Below are positions 1 to 11,465 of a DNA stretch of 64,000 nt, in pieces (positions within the stretch are counted from its first letter, which is position 1; the number at the start of each line of letters is the position of its first letter). Where the stretch lies: assembly GCA_016710585.1 (NCBI GenBank), contig JADJVN010000046.1:248001-312000 (forward strand), written 5' to 3'. Below the pieces are notes generated by a model. The model was not told the origin of the DNA. It worked only from the letters and a program-made list of their open reading frames with translations, and did not search any database. The position numbers and the translations under genes were made by a program. The DNA is from Saprospiraceae bacterium. GTDB taxonomy: Bacteria > Bacteroidota > Bacteroidia > Chitinophagales > Saprospiraceae.

Positions 1-1286
1 TACAGGGTCTGAAGTAGCAAAAGCACGAGCAATTCTTTCACCATCTAAGGCTGCAGCGCCTGAATTCTTTGTTTTAAGTGCATAGATTTCTAAATTCGAA
101 TTAGCTTCCTCTGCATCTTTTACTTGATATGGCTTCTGAGCTGCTCTAAAAATCAAATCATTAGGAAATAAAGATTTGATTTCAGCCTTGTTCAGCATTT
201 CAAGAACTCTATCTTTATTTGATTTATCAACTGTTCCTATCACACATTGTGTAAAATTCCAGCCCTGGCCAGAATTTCCATTAGGGGTTAACATTTTAAA
301 CAATGGACCAGCATCCGCGAAAGGGTCTTTTGATGTAGGTATTGAATCTACTCCTACTAAAGTTGAATCTATAATATTCCCAAGGCTGTCTCTTTTAAAT
401 TCATATCTATTTTGAAGTGTATATTTTGGTGTGTTAACGACTGCAGATGTATCACCTGACATCATTGCTTTTAATTTCTTATCAGCAGATAATAAGGCAT
501 CATATACACCTGGATCTGAAAGACGATATACTTCAAAAAACTCTAGTTTTGCACTTGCTTGAAGATATTTCCTAGCTCTTTCAGGGTTATCTACCCCTGG
601 TAATTCAACCAATATCATGTCTCTTTTCTTGTCGAGAGATATATTTGGCTGAACTGCTCCGAATTTGTCAATTCTGTCTTTAATTCTATTAAAAGTTAAA
701 TCAACGGTTTCGTCAGCTAATTTTCTAATTATTCTTTGAACATCACCATCTGATGTCTCAAAATTCATTTGATCCTTTAGTGTGGAAGATCTGCTAAATA
801 GGGCAGCTAATTTTTGGTTTGGCGCTACTTTCTTATATTCTTGAGCAAATAATGTAATATAATCTGCTTGAGAATTCGCTAAAGCTTTATCTGCATTATC
901 AAGAGCTGACTTAAATAAAGGATCTGAATTATTGTTAGATAAAGAAACAAGAAAGTCTCTTAAATCGATTTGAATAATAGAACTCATTCCCCCTTTGAGG
1001 TCTAGACCAAGCGCTAACTGTTGCTTTTTAAGATCCGAGTAAGTATATTTCTTTAACAATGGTAAAGAAAATATTTCTTTGCCTGACATTGAATCTAAAT
1101 ACCTTATTCGAGCTGTTTTTTCAACATTGTATTTTGCAACGGGATCTGATATTGCTGAAGAAGCCTCTTGAGCATATGTATCTGCATTGCGCTCCACTTT
1201 TAAAGTGGGTAAATGAAATACCAATTGGAAAACACATACGATTAAAAGAGCTATCAATACCCATTTAATTAAGCCTTTTTGTTCCA
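1..1286 (-). CDS. secDF: Protein translocase subunit SecDF, N-terminal part (3' end outside window)
   Basis: The minus-strand frame is open from the ATG at 1286 to the window edge, giving about 428 residues. It starts with a membrane segment (roughly residues 8-24), then the SecD hallmark LGLDLKGG near residue 93 and a long periplasmic P1-type region; the last visible residues include ALDGERIARAF, which matches the end of the SecD periplasmic domain. SecD and SecF use proton motive force to help pull proteins through SecYEG. Bacteroidota usually carry a fused SecDF, so the missing part should hold the rest of SecD and SecF. Fusion is inferred, as only the SecD half is seen. Confidence 0.9.
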
Positions 1287-1638
1287 TATATTAAAAATAC
1301 TTTATTTTTTAAAAAACTCCGCAAATATACGTCATATAAACATACTTTGGTGTAATTTTCAGAGATTTCCTTAATTAAATTTGATATTTATTTATTAAAT
1401 GTATTCAATTGAGTTACAATAATTTAATTATTAATATTGGCGATGCCTCTAATTATTACCAGAATATTAACAGGTAGTTTATTCTAAAGAGTTTGAAAAT
1501 TAATACAAATTTTCGTTGAATTCAAATAATAAAATGAATTGATTTTTGAATGAAATTAGACTTATTGATTTTAATCGGTTAAATTTAGTCTGTGATAGAA
1601 GAATATTATTAATTGAATATATATGTTACTTTTGCAAT
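1287..1638. other. Divergent intergenic region secDF / beta-mannosidase
   Basis: About 350 bases of very AT-rich sequence separate two divergently transcribed genes, so it should hold both promoters. A TACTTTTG box matching the Bacteroidota -7 consensus TAnnTTTG is at 1627-1634, only a few bases before the ATG at 1639, which would imply a very short or absent leader. An open frame runs in from 1546 but has no family-like sequence before 1639. I see no RNA gene or repeat. Confidence 0.4.
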
Positions 1639-4154
1639 ATGATATTTCGTATAAAAATTGGTATCATTTCATTTATTTTAATTCAATCCATTGTGTCTGC
1701 AAACTGTCAAGATCTAAAGAACTGGGAATTTAAATCGAGTCAAGATAGTATCTGGCGTTCTTTCCAGTTTCCTGGGAATTCGCATTCAGCTCTGTTAGAA
1801 AATAATTTGATTCAAGATCCATTTTTTGCCTATAACGAGAATAAATTGCAATGGATTGGAGAAAAAGATTGGGAGTTTAAATCTGAATTTTCAATTGATA
1901 ATAAAAGCTTAGAAAAAGAAGTTGATTTATATCTAGAAAGAATAGATACGTACGCGGAAATTTTCATTAATGGTAGAAAACTTGTTGAACTAGATAATGC
2001 CTTTCAGTATATTTTTTTCAGTTAAAAAGTTTTTAAAAATTGGAAAAAACGTCTTGCTGATAAAAATAAAATCTGCACAAATTGTTTCTAAAAACAAATA
2101 TGATAATTTGTCTGTAAAATTGCCTGGTGAAGAAAGAGTCATGAGCCGAAAACCCCAATATCATTATGGTTGGGACTTTGGCCCTAGATATATTAGTTCA
2201 GGTTTAAATGGTAGGATAAGATTGCTTACATATAGTACAGTAAGATTGGAAGATCAGTCATTATTGACTAAAAACATTTCTGACAGCTCTGCAAATTTGG
2301 AATTGTTTATACTTATTAATAGCACTAAATCTCAAATTATAAATTTCAATTTATCGGTAGGAGAATTAAATTTCAAATTAGAACATTTTGTTCATAAAGG
2401 AAGAAACGAAGTACGAGTTCCAATTAAAATGAACAATCCTAAATTTTGGTGGCCAAATGGAATGGGAGAATCTTTTTTATATCAATGCAAACTTGAAATT
2501 ATAGATGGTGAAGAAATTGTTTTAGCTGAGTGGAATTGTGGTATTCGAACAATAAATTTAGTATCAGAGCCTGATAGTTTTGGGAAATCATTTTATTTTA
2601 AAGTAAATGGTTTGCCGATGTTTGCAAAAGGGGCTAATTATATTCCACATGATATATTTCAAAGTTATCCGTCCAATTCTGAAAGAATCGAAAATTTAAT
2701 TCGATCGGCGAAGGAATGCAACTTCAATATGTTAAGAGTATGGGGTGGGGGTAATTATGAATCAGAACAATTCTACGAATTATGTGATAAATATGGCATC
2801 GTCGTTTGGCAAGATTTTATGTTCGCCTGTGGCATGTATCCAGGAGATCAAAAGTTCCTAGAAAATGTTGCACAAGAAGCGGAAGATCAGTGTATTAGGC
2901 TTTCAAAATATGCTTGTATTGGCTTGTGGTGTGGAAATAACGAAAACAATGAGGGTTGGCATCGGTGGGGATGGCAGATTGGAAAGTTACCCAAAACCCA
3001 AGATAGACTTTGGAACGATTATAAGATTTTATTTCATGAGCTGTTGGCTCAAGTTGTTGTTCATTATAGTAATTTTAATAATTATTGGGAATCATCGCCA
3101 CTTTATGGCCGTGGAGATAAAAAATTTAAAACTCATGGCGATGCTCATGATTGGGGATTATGGCATGATGAACTTCCCTTTACAAGCCTCCAAGAGCGCG
3201 TTCCTCGATTTATGAGTGAATTTGGATTTCAATCCCTACCGAATTTAAATACCATTAGTAAAATCGCAGATTCAAAAGATTTTTATTTAGAGTCAAAGCC
3301 ATTACTTTCACATCAAAAACATCCTAGAGGGAATAAATTGATTCTGCAATATATCAAAACTGATTTTAATTCACCAAGAAATTTCAAAGAGTTGATTTAT
3401 TTAAATCAACTTACACAAGCTGAAGGAATCAGTCTTGGTATACAATATCATAGAATGAACAAACCGTATTGTATGGGTTCTCTTTATTGGCAATATAATG
3501 ATTGTTGGCCAGGAATTAGTTGGAGTGGTATTGATTATTACGGCAAGTGGAAAGCACTTCAGTATTATACTAAAGATGCCTTTAAGCCAAATATGATTGC
3601 AATTGCAGACAAAGGAGATGGAAATTATATTGTTCAATCTGTAAATGATGGACGTGAGTCTGTTTCATTGGACTTGATATTAGAGTTAAGTGATTTTTAT
3701 GGTCGAGTTTTGTGGACAAAGCAAATAGGAGGGGGTTGTTGGAATTGATTCAGCATCAATATTATCTGAATTTTCAAAATATGAATTCTCTTCAAATTTT
3801 GAAGAGGAAAGTTTTTACTTAAAAGTGAAAAGTGGTAATACAGTTGTTAAAAATTATTTTTTTAAAAAATTTAAAGAATTGAAATTGCCAAAGGCAGTAA
3901 TTTCAATATCTTCTATTCCGACTATTGAAAACGATGAAAAGAATGCATCTTATCCATTTGAATATCACATTAGTGTTAAATCAGATGTTTTTGTAAAATC
4001 ATTTGCTTATATCTCAGAAGAAGATATCATACTCTCTGATAACTTCTTTGATCTCGAACCGAATATCAGTCGTGAGTTTAAAATATATTCAAAGAAAAAA
4101 GACCTTAATATCGCAGATTTAGAATTCATTTCTTTAAATCAGTTGTTAAATTAA
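1639..4154 (+). CDS. Beta-mannosidase-like glycoside hydrolase family 2 (two frameshifts)
   Basis: Three consecutive frames (to 2025, 1997-3748, and about 3730-4154) join into one protein of about 838 residues, the usual size for secreted GH2 beta-mannosidases. It begins with a signal peptide (MIFRIKIGIISFIL...). The sugar-binding and Ig-like GH2 domains precede the TIM barrel, where WCGNNE carries the expected acid/base Glu and SEFGFQ the nucleophile Glu. Frame breaks sit in a T7 run near 2012-2018 and a G5 run near 3730, so sequence error is likely. It should remove terminal beta-mannose from manno-oligosaccharides or glycans in the periplasm. The start at 1639 is chosen because the signal peptide begins there. 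Confidence 0.85.
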
Positions 4155-4187
4155 TGAAGTAGTCAACTATTTTAGATTTCAAAGCGT

Positions 4188-5428
4188 TTGAATAAAATTA
4201 TGTTTCAAATAGTTGCATTTCTTTTAATTTTAGGAATTGACCTCTATGCCTTTCAAAGTTTAAAATCTGTTAGTGCCAACTTTGGTGAATCAATAAAAAT
4301 TCTGATTTACATCCTCTACTGGTTAATTTGCATTGGTCTTCCTTTGGTAATGATAGTAAGTTTTTTTCAGTATTCTAAAATTGGTTTGATGCCTTCATGG
4401 GGCCGGATTTCTGGAAGCTTATTTTTGTCGGTGTTAATAACACAACTTATTGTTATCGTCTTTTTACTGGGAGAAGATATTTTTCGAATTTTTTACAAAA
4501 TTTTTAGTTCATTAACACAATCAGATGAAGCTGGTAATGTCTTTGCAAGTAGAAGAAAATTTTTAAGTCAAACAGCGATAATAGTTGCTTCTGTACCATT
4601 TTTATCATTTATTTATGGAATTACAAAAGGAAAATTTAATTACAAAGTACATAGAACAATTCTTTACTTAAAAGATCTTCCCAAAGCTTTTGAAGGATAT
4701 AAAATAGTTCAAATATCAGATGTTCATTCAGGTAGTTACGATGATCCAGAAGGTGTCATTAAAGGTATAGATTTAATCAACGAGCAAGATGCGGATCTAT
4801 TTGTGTTTACTGGAGATCTGGTGAATACAAAAGCAGACGAATTGGATCCATGGCTAGATATTTTTTCAAAAATTCAAAGTAAGAATGGTAAATATTCTAT
4901 CCTAGGAAATCATGATTATGGAGATTATTTTGATTGGCAATCCAAAGAGGATAAATTAGCAAATTTTAATAAACTATTGGAATACCAAAAGCAAATTGGA
5001 TTTCAATTATTATTGGATGAACATGTTAAAATTACAAAGGGAGATGATTCCATTAATTTGATTGGAGTTCATAATTGGGGAAAAAATTTGGACAAAGAGG
5101 TGATTTGGATAAAGCAATCATAGGAATGGAATCTAAAGGAATAAATATTTTGCTTTCTCATGATCCAACTCATTTTGATTCAAAGGTAAAAGATCATCAA
5201 GTTCACTTTCATTTGACTTTGTCTGGACATACACATGGCGCCCAAATGGGTGTTGAATTTCCATTTTTAAAATGGAGTCCCGTTAAATATATTTATCCAA
5301 AATGGGCTGGTTTATATTCAGAAAATGGGCACTATCTTTATGTAAATCGTGGTTTTGGATACTTAGGTTTCGCTGGAAGGGTGGGGATTTGGCCTGAAAT
5401 CAGTGTATTCGAATTACACTCAGCATAA
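4188..5428 (+). CDS. Membrane metallophosphoesterase, calcineurin-like (one frameshift)
   Basis: Two overlapping frames (4188-5123 and 5075-5428) join to about 410 residues. The N-terminal third has several hydrophobic segments, followed by the metallophosphoesterase motifs in order: DVHSG, GDLVN, GNHD, SHDP and GHTHG, which bind the two metal ions. This is the YkuE/YaeI-like layout of a membrane-anchored phosphoesterase acting on an unknown phosphodiester, in related proteins a lipid. The break is near the GGGGAAAAAA run at 5078-5087 and lies between the third and last motifs. The start is TTG at 4188 or ATG at 4200. Confidence 0.8.
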
Positions 5429-5551
5429 ATTTGTAGGTGTTCAATCAGACTTATTAACATTTTGTTTTAAAGAGTTTGAACTCAGTTAACCCAGATAAAA
5501 GAAGTATTGCGTGATATTTGCTGTTTATCTTCAAGTTTTAAAATATAAATT

Positions 5552-7060
5552 ATGTCAATAATTAGTTTAATTCTCAATATTGGTTTGGTAGCTATTTTGC
5601 TAACAGCTTTAATTTACTTTTTCAACAAAAAGATAAGTATAATTGATAGTTTTTTACAAAATTTTTGTGGAGCACTTTTTATATTTTCAGGTTGGGTAAA
5701 GGCTATAGATCCTATGGGTACAGGGTTTAAATTGGAGCAATATTTTCAACAATTTGAATCAACATTTGCTGGTACTTGGATGAAATTTATAGCACCACTA
5801 TTTCCAATTCTAGAGAAATTTTCTTTAAGCTTTTCTATTTTCATGATAGTCTTAGAAATTGTTTTAGGGATCATGTTAATTATTGGAGCTTATAGAAAAT
5901 TAACATCTTGGCTATTTTTTGGAATTATATTGTTTTTTACTGCTCTTACAGGCTACACATATCTAACTGGGTATGTTCCAGATGGTGTAAATTTCTTTGA
6001 TTTTAAAAACTAGGGACTGTATTCTGATAATAATATGAAGGTTAAGGATTATAGCTGTTTTGGTGATTTTATTAAACTTGAGCCAAAAATTTCATTTTTC
6101 AAGGATATTTTCCTATTGATACCTGCTATTTGGTTTTTATTCAGATGGAGAAACCTACATCAATTATTTACAGGATCTCTAAGAAATTCAATTACAGGAT
6201 TTGCAACTATAGGTCTGATCTTATTTTGTTTAAGTAACTTTGTATGGAACGAACCAATGATTGATTTTAGACCATTTAAGAAGGGTGTTAATATTAAAGA
6301 ACAATTGGCAAATGAGAAGAAAGCTGCGGCAGATGTTGAGATTATTGCATGGTCTTTAAAGAATAAAAATACTGGCGAATTGAAGATAGTTCCAAATGAG
6401 GAATATATGAAAAACTTCTCAAAATATCCTAAAACAGACTGGAGTGTGGTGGACCAAGTAAAATCTAAGCCTGCAATTCCAATCACTAAAATATCAGATT
6501 TTGAGATTACCGATGCCACAAATAATTCAATGACGGATTTAATTCTAGATGACAATAAAAATGCTCTAGTTATAATAAGTCCTAAGGTAAAATATACAAC
6601 AAAATCAGAAAAAGTAACTGTCTCAGACTCCATTTTTGTACAAGACAGTATTTATTTTGGAAAGAAAAAAGATAGTTTACGAATAGATAATAGGTTTTCC
6701 CATTTAGAAAATAAAGAAATAAAAAAGACCATATATACCTGGGATACTGAATTCTTAAATCGTATGAAGAAAGATATTTTACCATTTATAGATAGTTTAA
6801 AAGGGGATAATGTTACTTATTATGCAATTATAGGAGGTATAAGTGAAGAAGCTTTGCTGGATCTAAAGAAAACAATTGGAGTAGAAATGCCGTATTTCAT
6901 GGCAGATGATATTCTGTTGAAGACAATAATGAGATCCAATCCTGGAATAATGCATTTAAGGGCAGGGACAGTTATAAATAAATGGCATTACAGACAACTT
7001 CCTGAAATAAAAGAAGTCAAAGAACATCAATTTCATTATAATTCGTTAAAATTATATTAG
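5552..7060 (+). CDS. DoxX-type membrane protein, BT_3928-like (interrupted by in-frame TAG)
   Basis: Two segments (5552-6013 and 6035-7060) are in the same frame and split only by a TAG at 6011-6013. Residues before the stop form four membrane helices of a DoxX-like domain; directly after it comes the typical MKVKDYSCFGDFIKL stretch, which in relatives follows without a break. In relatives I recall a Trp at the stop position, so TGG to TAG is the likely change. The C-terminal half is soluble and may be thioredoxin-like, but I see no CxxC. Function is unknown; the family is linked to redox or lipid-associated membrane processes. Full length would be 502 residues. Confidence 0.7.
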
Positions 7061-7132
7061 TAATTTTAACAATAAGATAAAAAATGTCCAGAAAAGTTCT
7101 AATTTGCGCCATATTTAAGATTAGCTTAATAC

Positions 7133-8069
7133 ATGCTCAGTAGAAGGAATGTTCGCGTCAAAGTGATGCAACGATTGTATAGTTTAGCCCAAGACAAGGA
7201 TTTGACATTTGATCAAGCTTTGAAGGCATTTCATGGTAGTATTGAGGATACATTTAACCTCTATTTACTGAATCTTTATTGTATTCAAAAAATTTGTGCG
7301 TTTTCGTCTGAAGATTTAAAACATCGGATGACAAAACATATTAAAACTGATGAAGATAAGAACTTCACAGATAAATTATTTACAAATGATTTGATACAGT
7401 CTTTAATAAAGAATAAAGGTCTTCAAGATAAATTTAAAAAACAAGGTTTTGATAAAATTGAAGATGATGTCTTAAGAAAAGTTTATAAAGATTTTATAAA
7501 AGAAGAAGCGCATCAGAAATATATTCTAAGCCCTGAAAACTCCAATGAAGATACTGTAGAATTGTTACTAGAGTTATACAGAGTATGTAGAAAAAGTGAA
7601 GTCTTCAATGAAGTCATGGATGATCGTTATGCTATTTGGACAGATGATAAATCATTAGTTATAGGGACATTAAAAAAGTCATTAAAAAGTCTTCCAACTG
7701 ATGGTGCTTTTTACATGGAGCATTATCCCGATGATGATACTGTAATGAATTTTGGAGAATTCTTATTCAAGACTGTAGTCAAGGAGAATAATGAACTTGA
7801 AAAAATGATTGAACCAGTCCTAGAAAATTGGGAATCAGAAAGAGTAGCGTTGGTTGATATGATATTGATCAAAATGGCATTAATTGAATTAATCAATTTT
7901 AAAACTATTCCTTGTAAAGTAACGCTAAATGAATATGTTGAGCTTTCAAAGACATATAGTACTGATAAGTCTAAAAGAATTTGTCAATGGTGTTTTAGAT
8001 AAATTAATGAAAGATCTTCAAGATAAAAATATAATAGAAAAGGAAGGAAGAGGTTTGTTAGATGAATAG
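7133..8069 (+). CDS. nusB: Transcription antitermination protein NusB (frameshift near 3' end)
   Basis: The first frame (7133-8002) carries a Bacteroidota-type extended N-terminus and the C-terminal NusB fold, with the conserved end LNEYVELSKTYSTDKSK. A one-base excess in the AAAA run near 7973-7977 ends it early; in the shifted frame the expected tail FVNGVLDKL follows and reaches a stop at 8069. NusB with NusE binds boxA RNA and supports antitermination of rRNA operons. The gene lies just upstream of guaA on the same strand. Confidence 0.85.
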
Positions 8070-8096
8070 AATAGTTTAATTTCCAACAAGCAAAAG

Positions 8097-9637
8097 ATGA
8101 AATCTTCGTCAAAAGTTTTAATTCTGGATTTTGGTTCTCAAGTTACACAGTTAATTGCGAGGAGAATTAAGAGATTGGGATCTATTGTGAAATTCAGGCT
8201 TATAATAAAATAATTGATGATCCAAATCACGATATTAAGGCAATAATTTTGTCTGGTAGTCCTGCATCAGTAAGAGAAGAAAATTTTCCAAAGCTAAATA
8301 TTGAAGAACTCCAAGATTTATATCCTGTATTTGGAATTTGTTATGGAGCTCAATTGATATCCCACTTATTGGGAGGTGAAGTAAACGCATCAACAAAGCG
8401 TGAATATGGTAAAGCGTCATTAGTACAATTGGGAGTAGATCCACTTTGGGAAAACATTCCTAATGAATCACAAATTTGGATGTCACATTCAGATACAATA
8501 ACTAAGCTTCCATTAAATTGTATTGCAATTGGAAAATCTGAAAGTATTCCAATTGCTGCATTCAAATCTGTTGGATCAAAATTTCCTTTATATGCTGTTC
8601 AGTTTCACCCTGAGGTCGTTCACAGTCTCTTTGGACATCAGCTACTTGAAAATTTTTTAATTAAAATTTGTGGCATAGAAAGAAATTGGACTCCCGAATC
8701 CTTTATTGAAGAATCCATTGCACAAATAAAAAGTATTGTAGGAAATGAACAGGTCTTATTAGCATTGTCAGGAGGTGTGGATTCCTCAGTTGCTGCTGGT
8801 ATTATGTTAAAAGCAATTGGTTCAAATTTACATTGTTTTTTTATAGACAATGGTTTACTTAGAAAAAATGAATTTGAAGAAGTATTAAACTCTTATAAAG
8901 CATATGGTATTGATGTTAAGGGTATAGATGCAAAAGAAGAATTTTTAAGTCAATTAAAAGGCAAATCAGATCCAGAAGAAAAAAGGAAAGCGATTGGCAA
9001 AGTTTTCATAGATGTTTTTGAAAGAGAGGCAAAAAAATTTACTGATGTCAAGTGGTTATGTCAAGGGACGATTTATCCAGATGTAATAGAATCAGTTTCA
9101 GTTTATGGCCCTGCTGCAAAAATAAAATCCCATCATAATGTCGGAGGGCTTCCAGATAAATTACATCTAAAAATTATTGAACCATTACGTTTGCTTTTTA
9201 AAGATGAAGTGCGTAAAGTTGGGAAGAGTTTGGAGATACCTGATTCTATTTTATCAAGACATCCATTTCCAGGTCCTGGATTAGCAATTAGAATACTTGG
9301 TGAAGTAACAGAAAGTAAAGTAAAGTTGCTCCAAGAAGCAGATTATCACTATATTAATATTTTAAAAGAAAAAAATATTTACAAAGACATATGGCAAGCT
9401 GGTGCAATTTTATTGCCAGTTAATTCGGTTGGAGTAATGGGGGACGAAAGAACATATGAGAGTGTTTTGGCACTTAGAGCTGTAAGTTCTTTAGATGGTA
9501 TGACAGCAGAATTTTCACAGATACCACATCAAATATTAAGTGAAATTTCAAACACAATTATTAATCAAGTTAAAGGTATAAATAGAGTAGTCTATGATAT
9601 TAGTTCAAAACCTCCTGCAACAATTGAGTGGGAGTAA
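8097..9637 (+). CDS. guaA: GMP synthase (glutamine-hydrolysing), one frameshift
   Basis: The ATG at 8097 opens a short frame with the typical start VLILDFGSQVTQLIARRI, which breaks near 8185; the shifted frame continues as YCEIQAYNK and runs to 9637. Together they give a full-length GuaA of about 513 residues. Visible motifs are the class I amidotransferase nucleophile in GICYGAQ, the His of QFHPEV, the ATP pyrophosphatase loop SGGVDSS and the C-terminal dimerisation domain. It converts XMP, ATP and glutamine to GMP. As this gene is normally essential, the break is most likely a sequence error. Confidence 0.9.
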
Positions 9638-10970
9638 ATATATATTTATAATCGGTTTATTTATTTTTTCTTGTAGTCCTTCGAAGAAGAAGATTGATAT
9701 GAGTAATAATGGGAAACCTAAAAAGGAAATTCCTGCAAAGACTACACCTAAATTGGACACAGTTGTATGGAAAAATGACCTGCCTTCAAAAGAAACAACT
9801 CCACCATCAAAAGTAGAATCAAAGCCAACTAAACCTAGTGAAAAACCACCAGTTATTATAAAAAAATATATAAAAGAAGATTCTATATATAGAATAGTTA
9901 GTTTACTGCCACTTAAAACAGATGAGTTAGATACTACGATCTCAAAAATACCTTCATCAAACATAAGATTTATTCACTTTTATGCTGGTATGAAGATGGC
10001 GATTGAAGAGAGAAATTACGATGGTGGAAGAAAAATTGTATTAGATATATTTGACACACAGTCTAATGATATCAGTGCAAATTTATTATCTAAATTTAAC
10101 AATAGACCGCCTCATTTAATCATTGGTCCATATAAAGCTGAGTCGTTAAAATTTGCTGCAGATTGGGCTAAGTCTCATGAAACAAGTCTCATAAGTCCTT
10201 GGGTAAGCAGTTCATCCATCACAGAAAAAAATCCATATTACATACAAATTAAAGCTGGGTTGACTTCCCAATATAAAGTAATTAATAATCATGTACGGAA
10301 TAATTTTAGTGTTTCTAATATTGTGTTAGTCTCTAAGTCCGCGGATGATTCTAAGAGTAAATATTTTAATGATACAACACAGTTTACAGAAAAAATAGAT
10401 GAGAAGATTATTAAAGAAGAAGACTTGGCATCTAATCAGTTAAATGTATTAACACCATATATTAAAACTAATGGACCTACTGTTTTTATATTACCATTAG
10501 CATCAATAAAAGACGAAAATTATATTTACCATTTCTTAAGAAGGGTTTCACTTGAAAAAGGGACGAATGATGTTTATGTATATGGAATGCATAAATGGCT
10601 TGAGCTTAAGACAGAAATCGTAGAGTTTTTAAGTATTCAGAAAATCAGATTGAGCATATCAAATTTTGTGGATAGTGATAATCAAGAAGTGCGTTCATTT
10701 AAGAAAAAATATTATAATAAATATCGTGAGTTCCCATCTGAAGAGGCATTGGAAGGTTATGATTTGATGAATTATTGCATTCGGTCACTTCACAGCTATG
10801 GCCAAGATTTTCAATTGAGTAATGCAAATTCAATATCTTCTGGATTGCAAAGTTCATTTCAGTTAATTCCAGTATCTAAATCAACTGATAAACAAAATGT
10901 TGATTATTTTGAAAATGCCTATATTAGAATTGTAGAAATCAGAAATAATAAATATAGAATTTTAGATTAG
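9624..10970 (+). CDS. Lipoprotein with periplasmic-binding-protein type 1 domain
   Basis: The protein begins inside the end of guaA; a TTG start at 9624 gives a short lipoprotein signal ending in the lipobox FIFSC, while an ATG at 9594 is an alternative. A lysine/proline-rich linker follows, then a domain of about 350 residues with the pattern of branched-chain amino acid binding proteins (FYAGMKMAIEE, IIGPYKAES, LISPW). Bacteroidota often carry such PBP1-like lipoproteins, commonly fused to LysM; no LysM is seen here. The ligand is unknown. The overlap with guaA suggests translational coupling. Confidence 0.6.
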   Translation: MSGSKYIFIIGLFIFSCSPSKKKIDMSNNGKPKKEIPAKTTPKLDTVVWKNDLPSKETTPPSKVESKPTKPSEKPPVIIKKYIKEDSIYRIVSLLPLKTDELDTTISKIPSSNIRFIHFYAGMKMAIEERNYDGGRKIVLDIFDTQSNDISANLLSKFNNRPPHLIIGPYKAESLKFAADWAKSHETSLISPWVSSSSITEKNPYYIQIKAGLTSQYKVINNHVRNNFSVSNIVLVSKSADDSKSKYFNDTTQFTEKIDEKIIKEEDLASNQLNVLTPYIKTNGPTVFILPLASIKDENYIYHFLRRVSLEKGTNDVYVYGMHKWLELKTEIVEFLSIQKIRLSISNFVDSDNQEVRSFKKKYYNKYREFPSEEALEGYDLMNYCIRSLHSYGQDFQLSNANSISSGLQSSFQLIPVSKSTDKQNVDYFENAYIRIVEIRNNKYRILD

Positions 10971-10974
10971 TTTT

Positions 10975-11454
10975 ATGAGTATAGAATCTAAAATAGCTTT
11001 GTTTCCAGGTTCTTTTGATCCAATCACAAAAGGGCATGAAGATATCGTGTTGCGGGCCTTAACGATTTTTGATAAAATCATTATTGGAATAGGTGAGAAT
11101 TCAAAAAAGCAAAAATTATTTTCATTTGAACAAAGAAAATTTTGGGTAGAGAAAACGTTTCAGTCGAATCCTAATATTTCGGTTGTTGCATATTCAGGTC
11201 TCACTGCTTTGTTTTGTAAGACAAATAATATAACTGCAATTGTAAGAGGTGTAAGGAATGCAACTGATTTTGAGTTTGAGCAGATGGTAAGTGCCGTAAA
11301 TAGAAAATTTTATTCAGAATTAGAAACATGTATTTTATTTTCCTCGCCTGATTTAATGCACATTAACTCATCAATAGTAAGAGAGCTTTATTTTAATCAA
11401 GCTGATGTGAGTTCATTCACTCCATCGGCTATAAATATTTATCAACAGAAATAA
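10975..11454 (+). CDS. coaD: Phosphopantetheine adenylyltransferase
   Basis: The 159 residues match CoaD in length and motifs: GSFDPITKGH near the start (the T/HxGH nucleotidyltransferase motif), IVRGVRNATDFEFE in the middle, and INSSIVREL near the end. The enzyme transfers AMP to 4'-phosphopantetheine in coenzyme A synthesis. It starts five bases after the preceding lipoprotein gene and is followed 11 bases later by pruA, so the run from guaA onward is probably cotranscribed. Confidence 0.95.
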   Translation: MSIESKIALFPGSFDPITKGHEDIVLRALTIFDKIIIGIGENSKKQKLFSFEQRKFWVEKTFQSNPNISVVAYSGLTALFCKTNNITAIVRGVRNATDFEFEQMVSAVNRKFYSELETCILFSSPDLMHINSSIVRELYFNQADVSSFTPSAINIYQQK

Positions 11455-11465
11455 TTTGAAAATTT

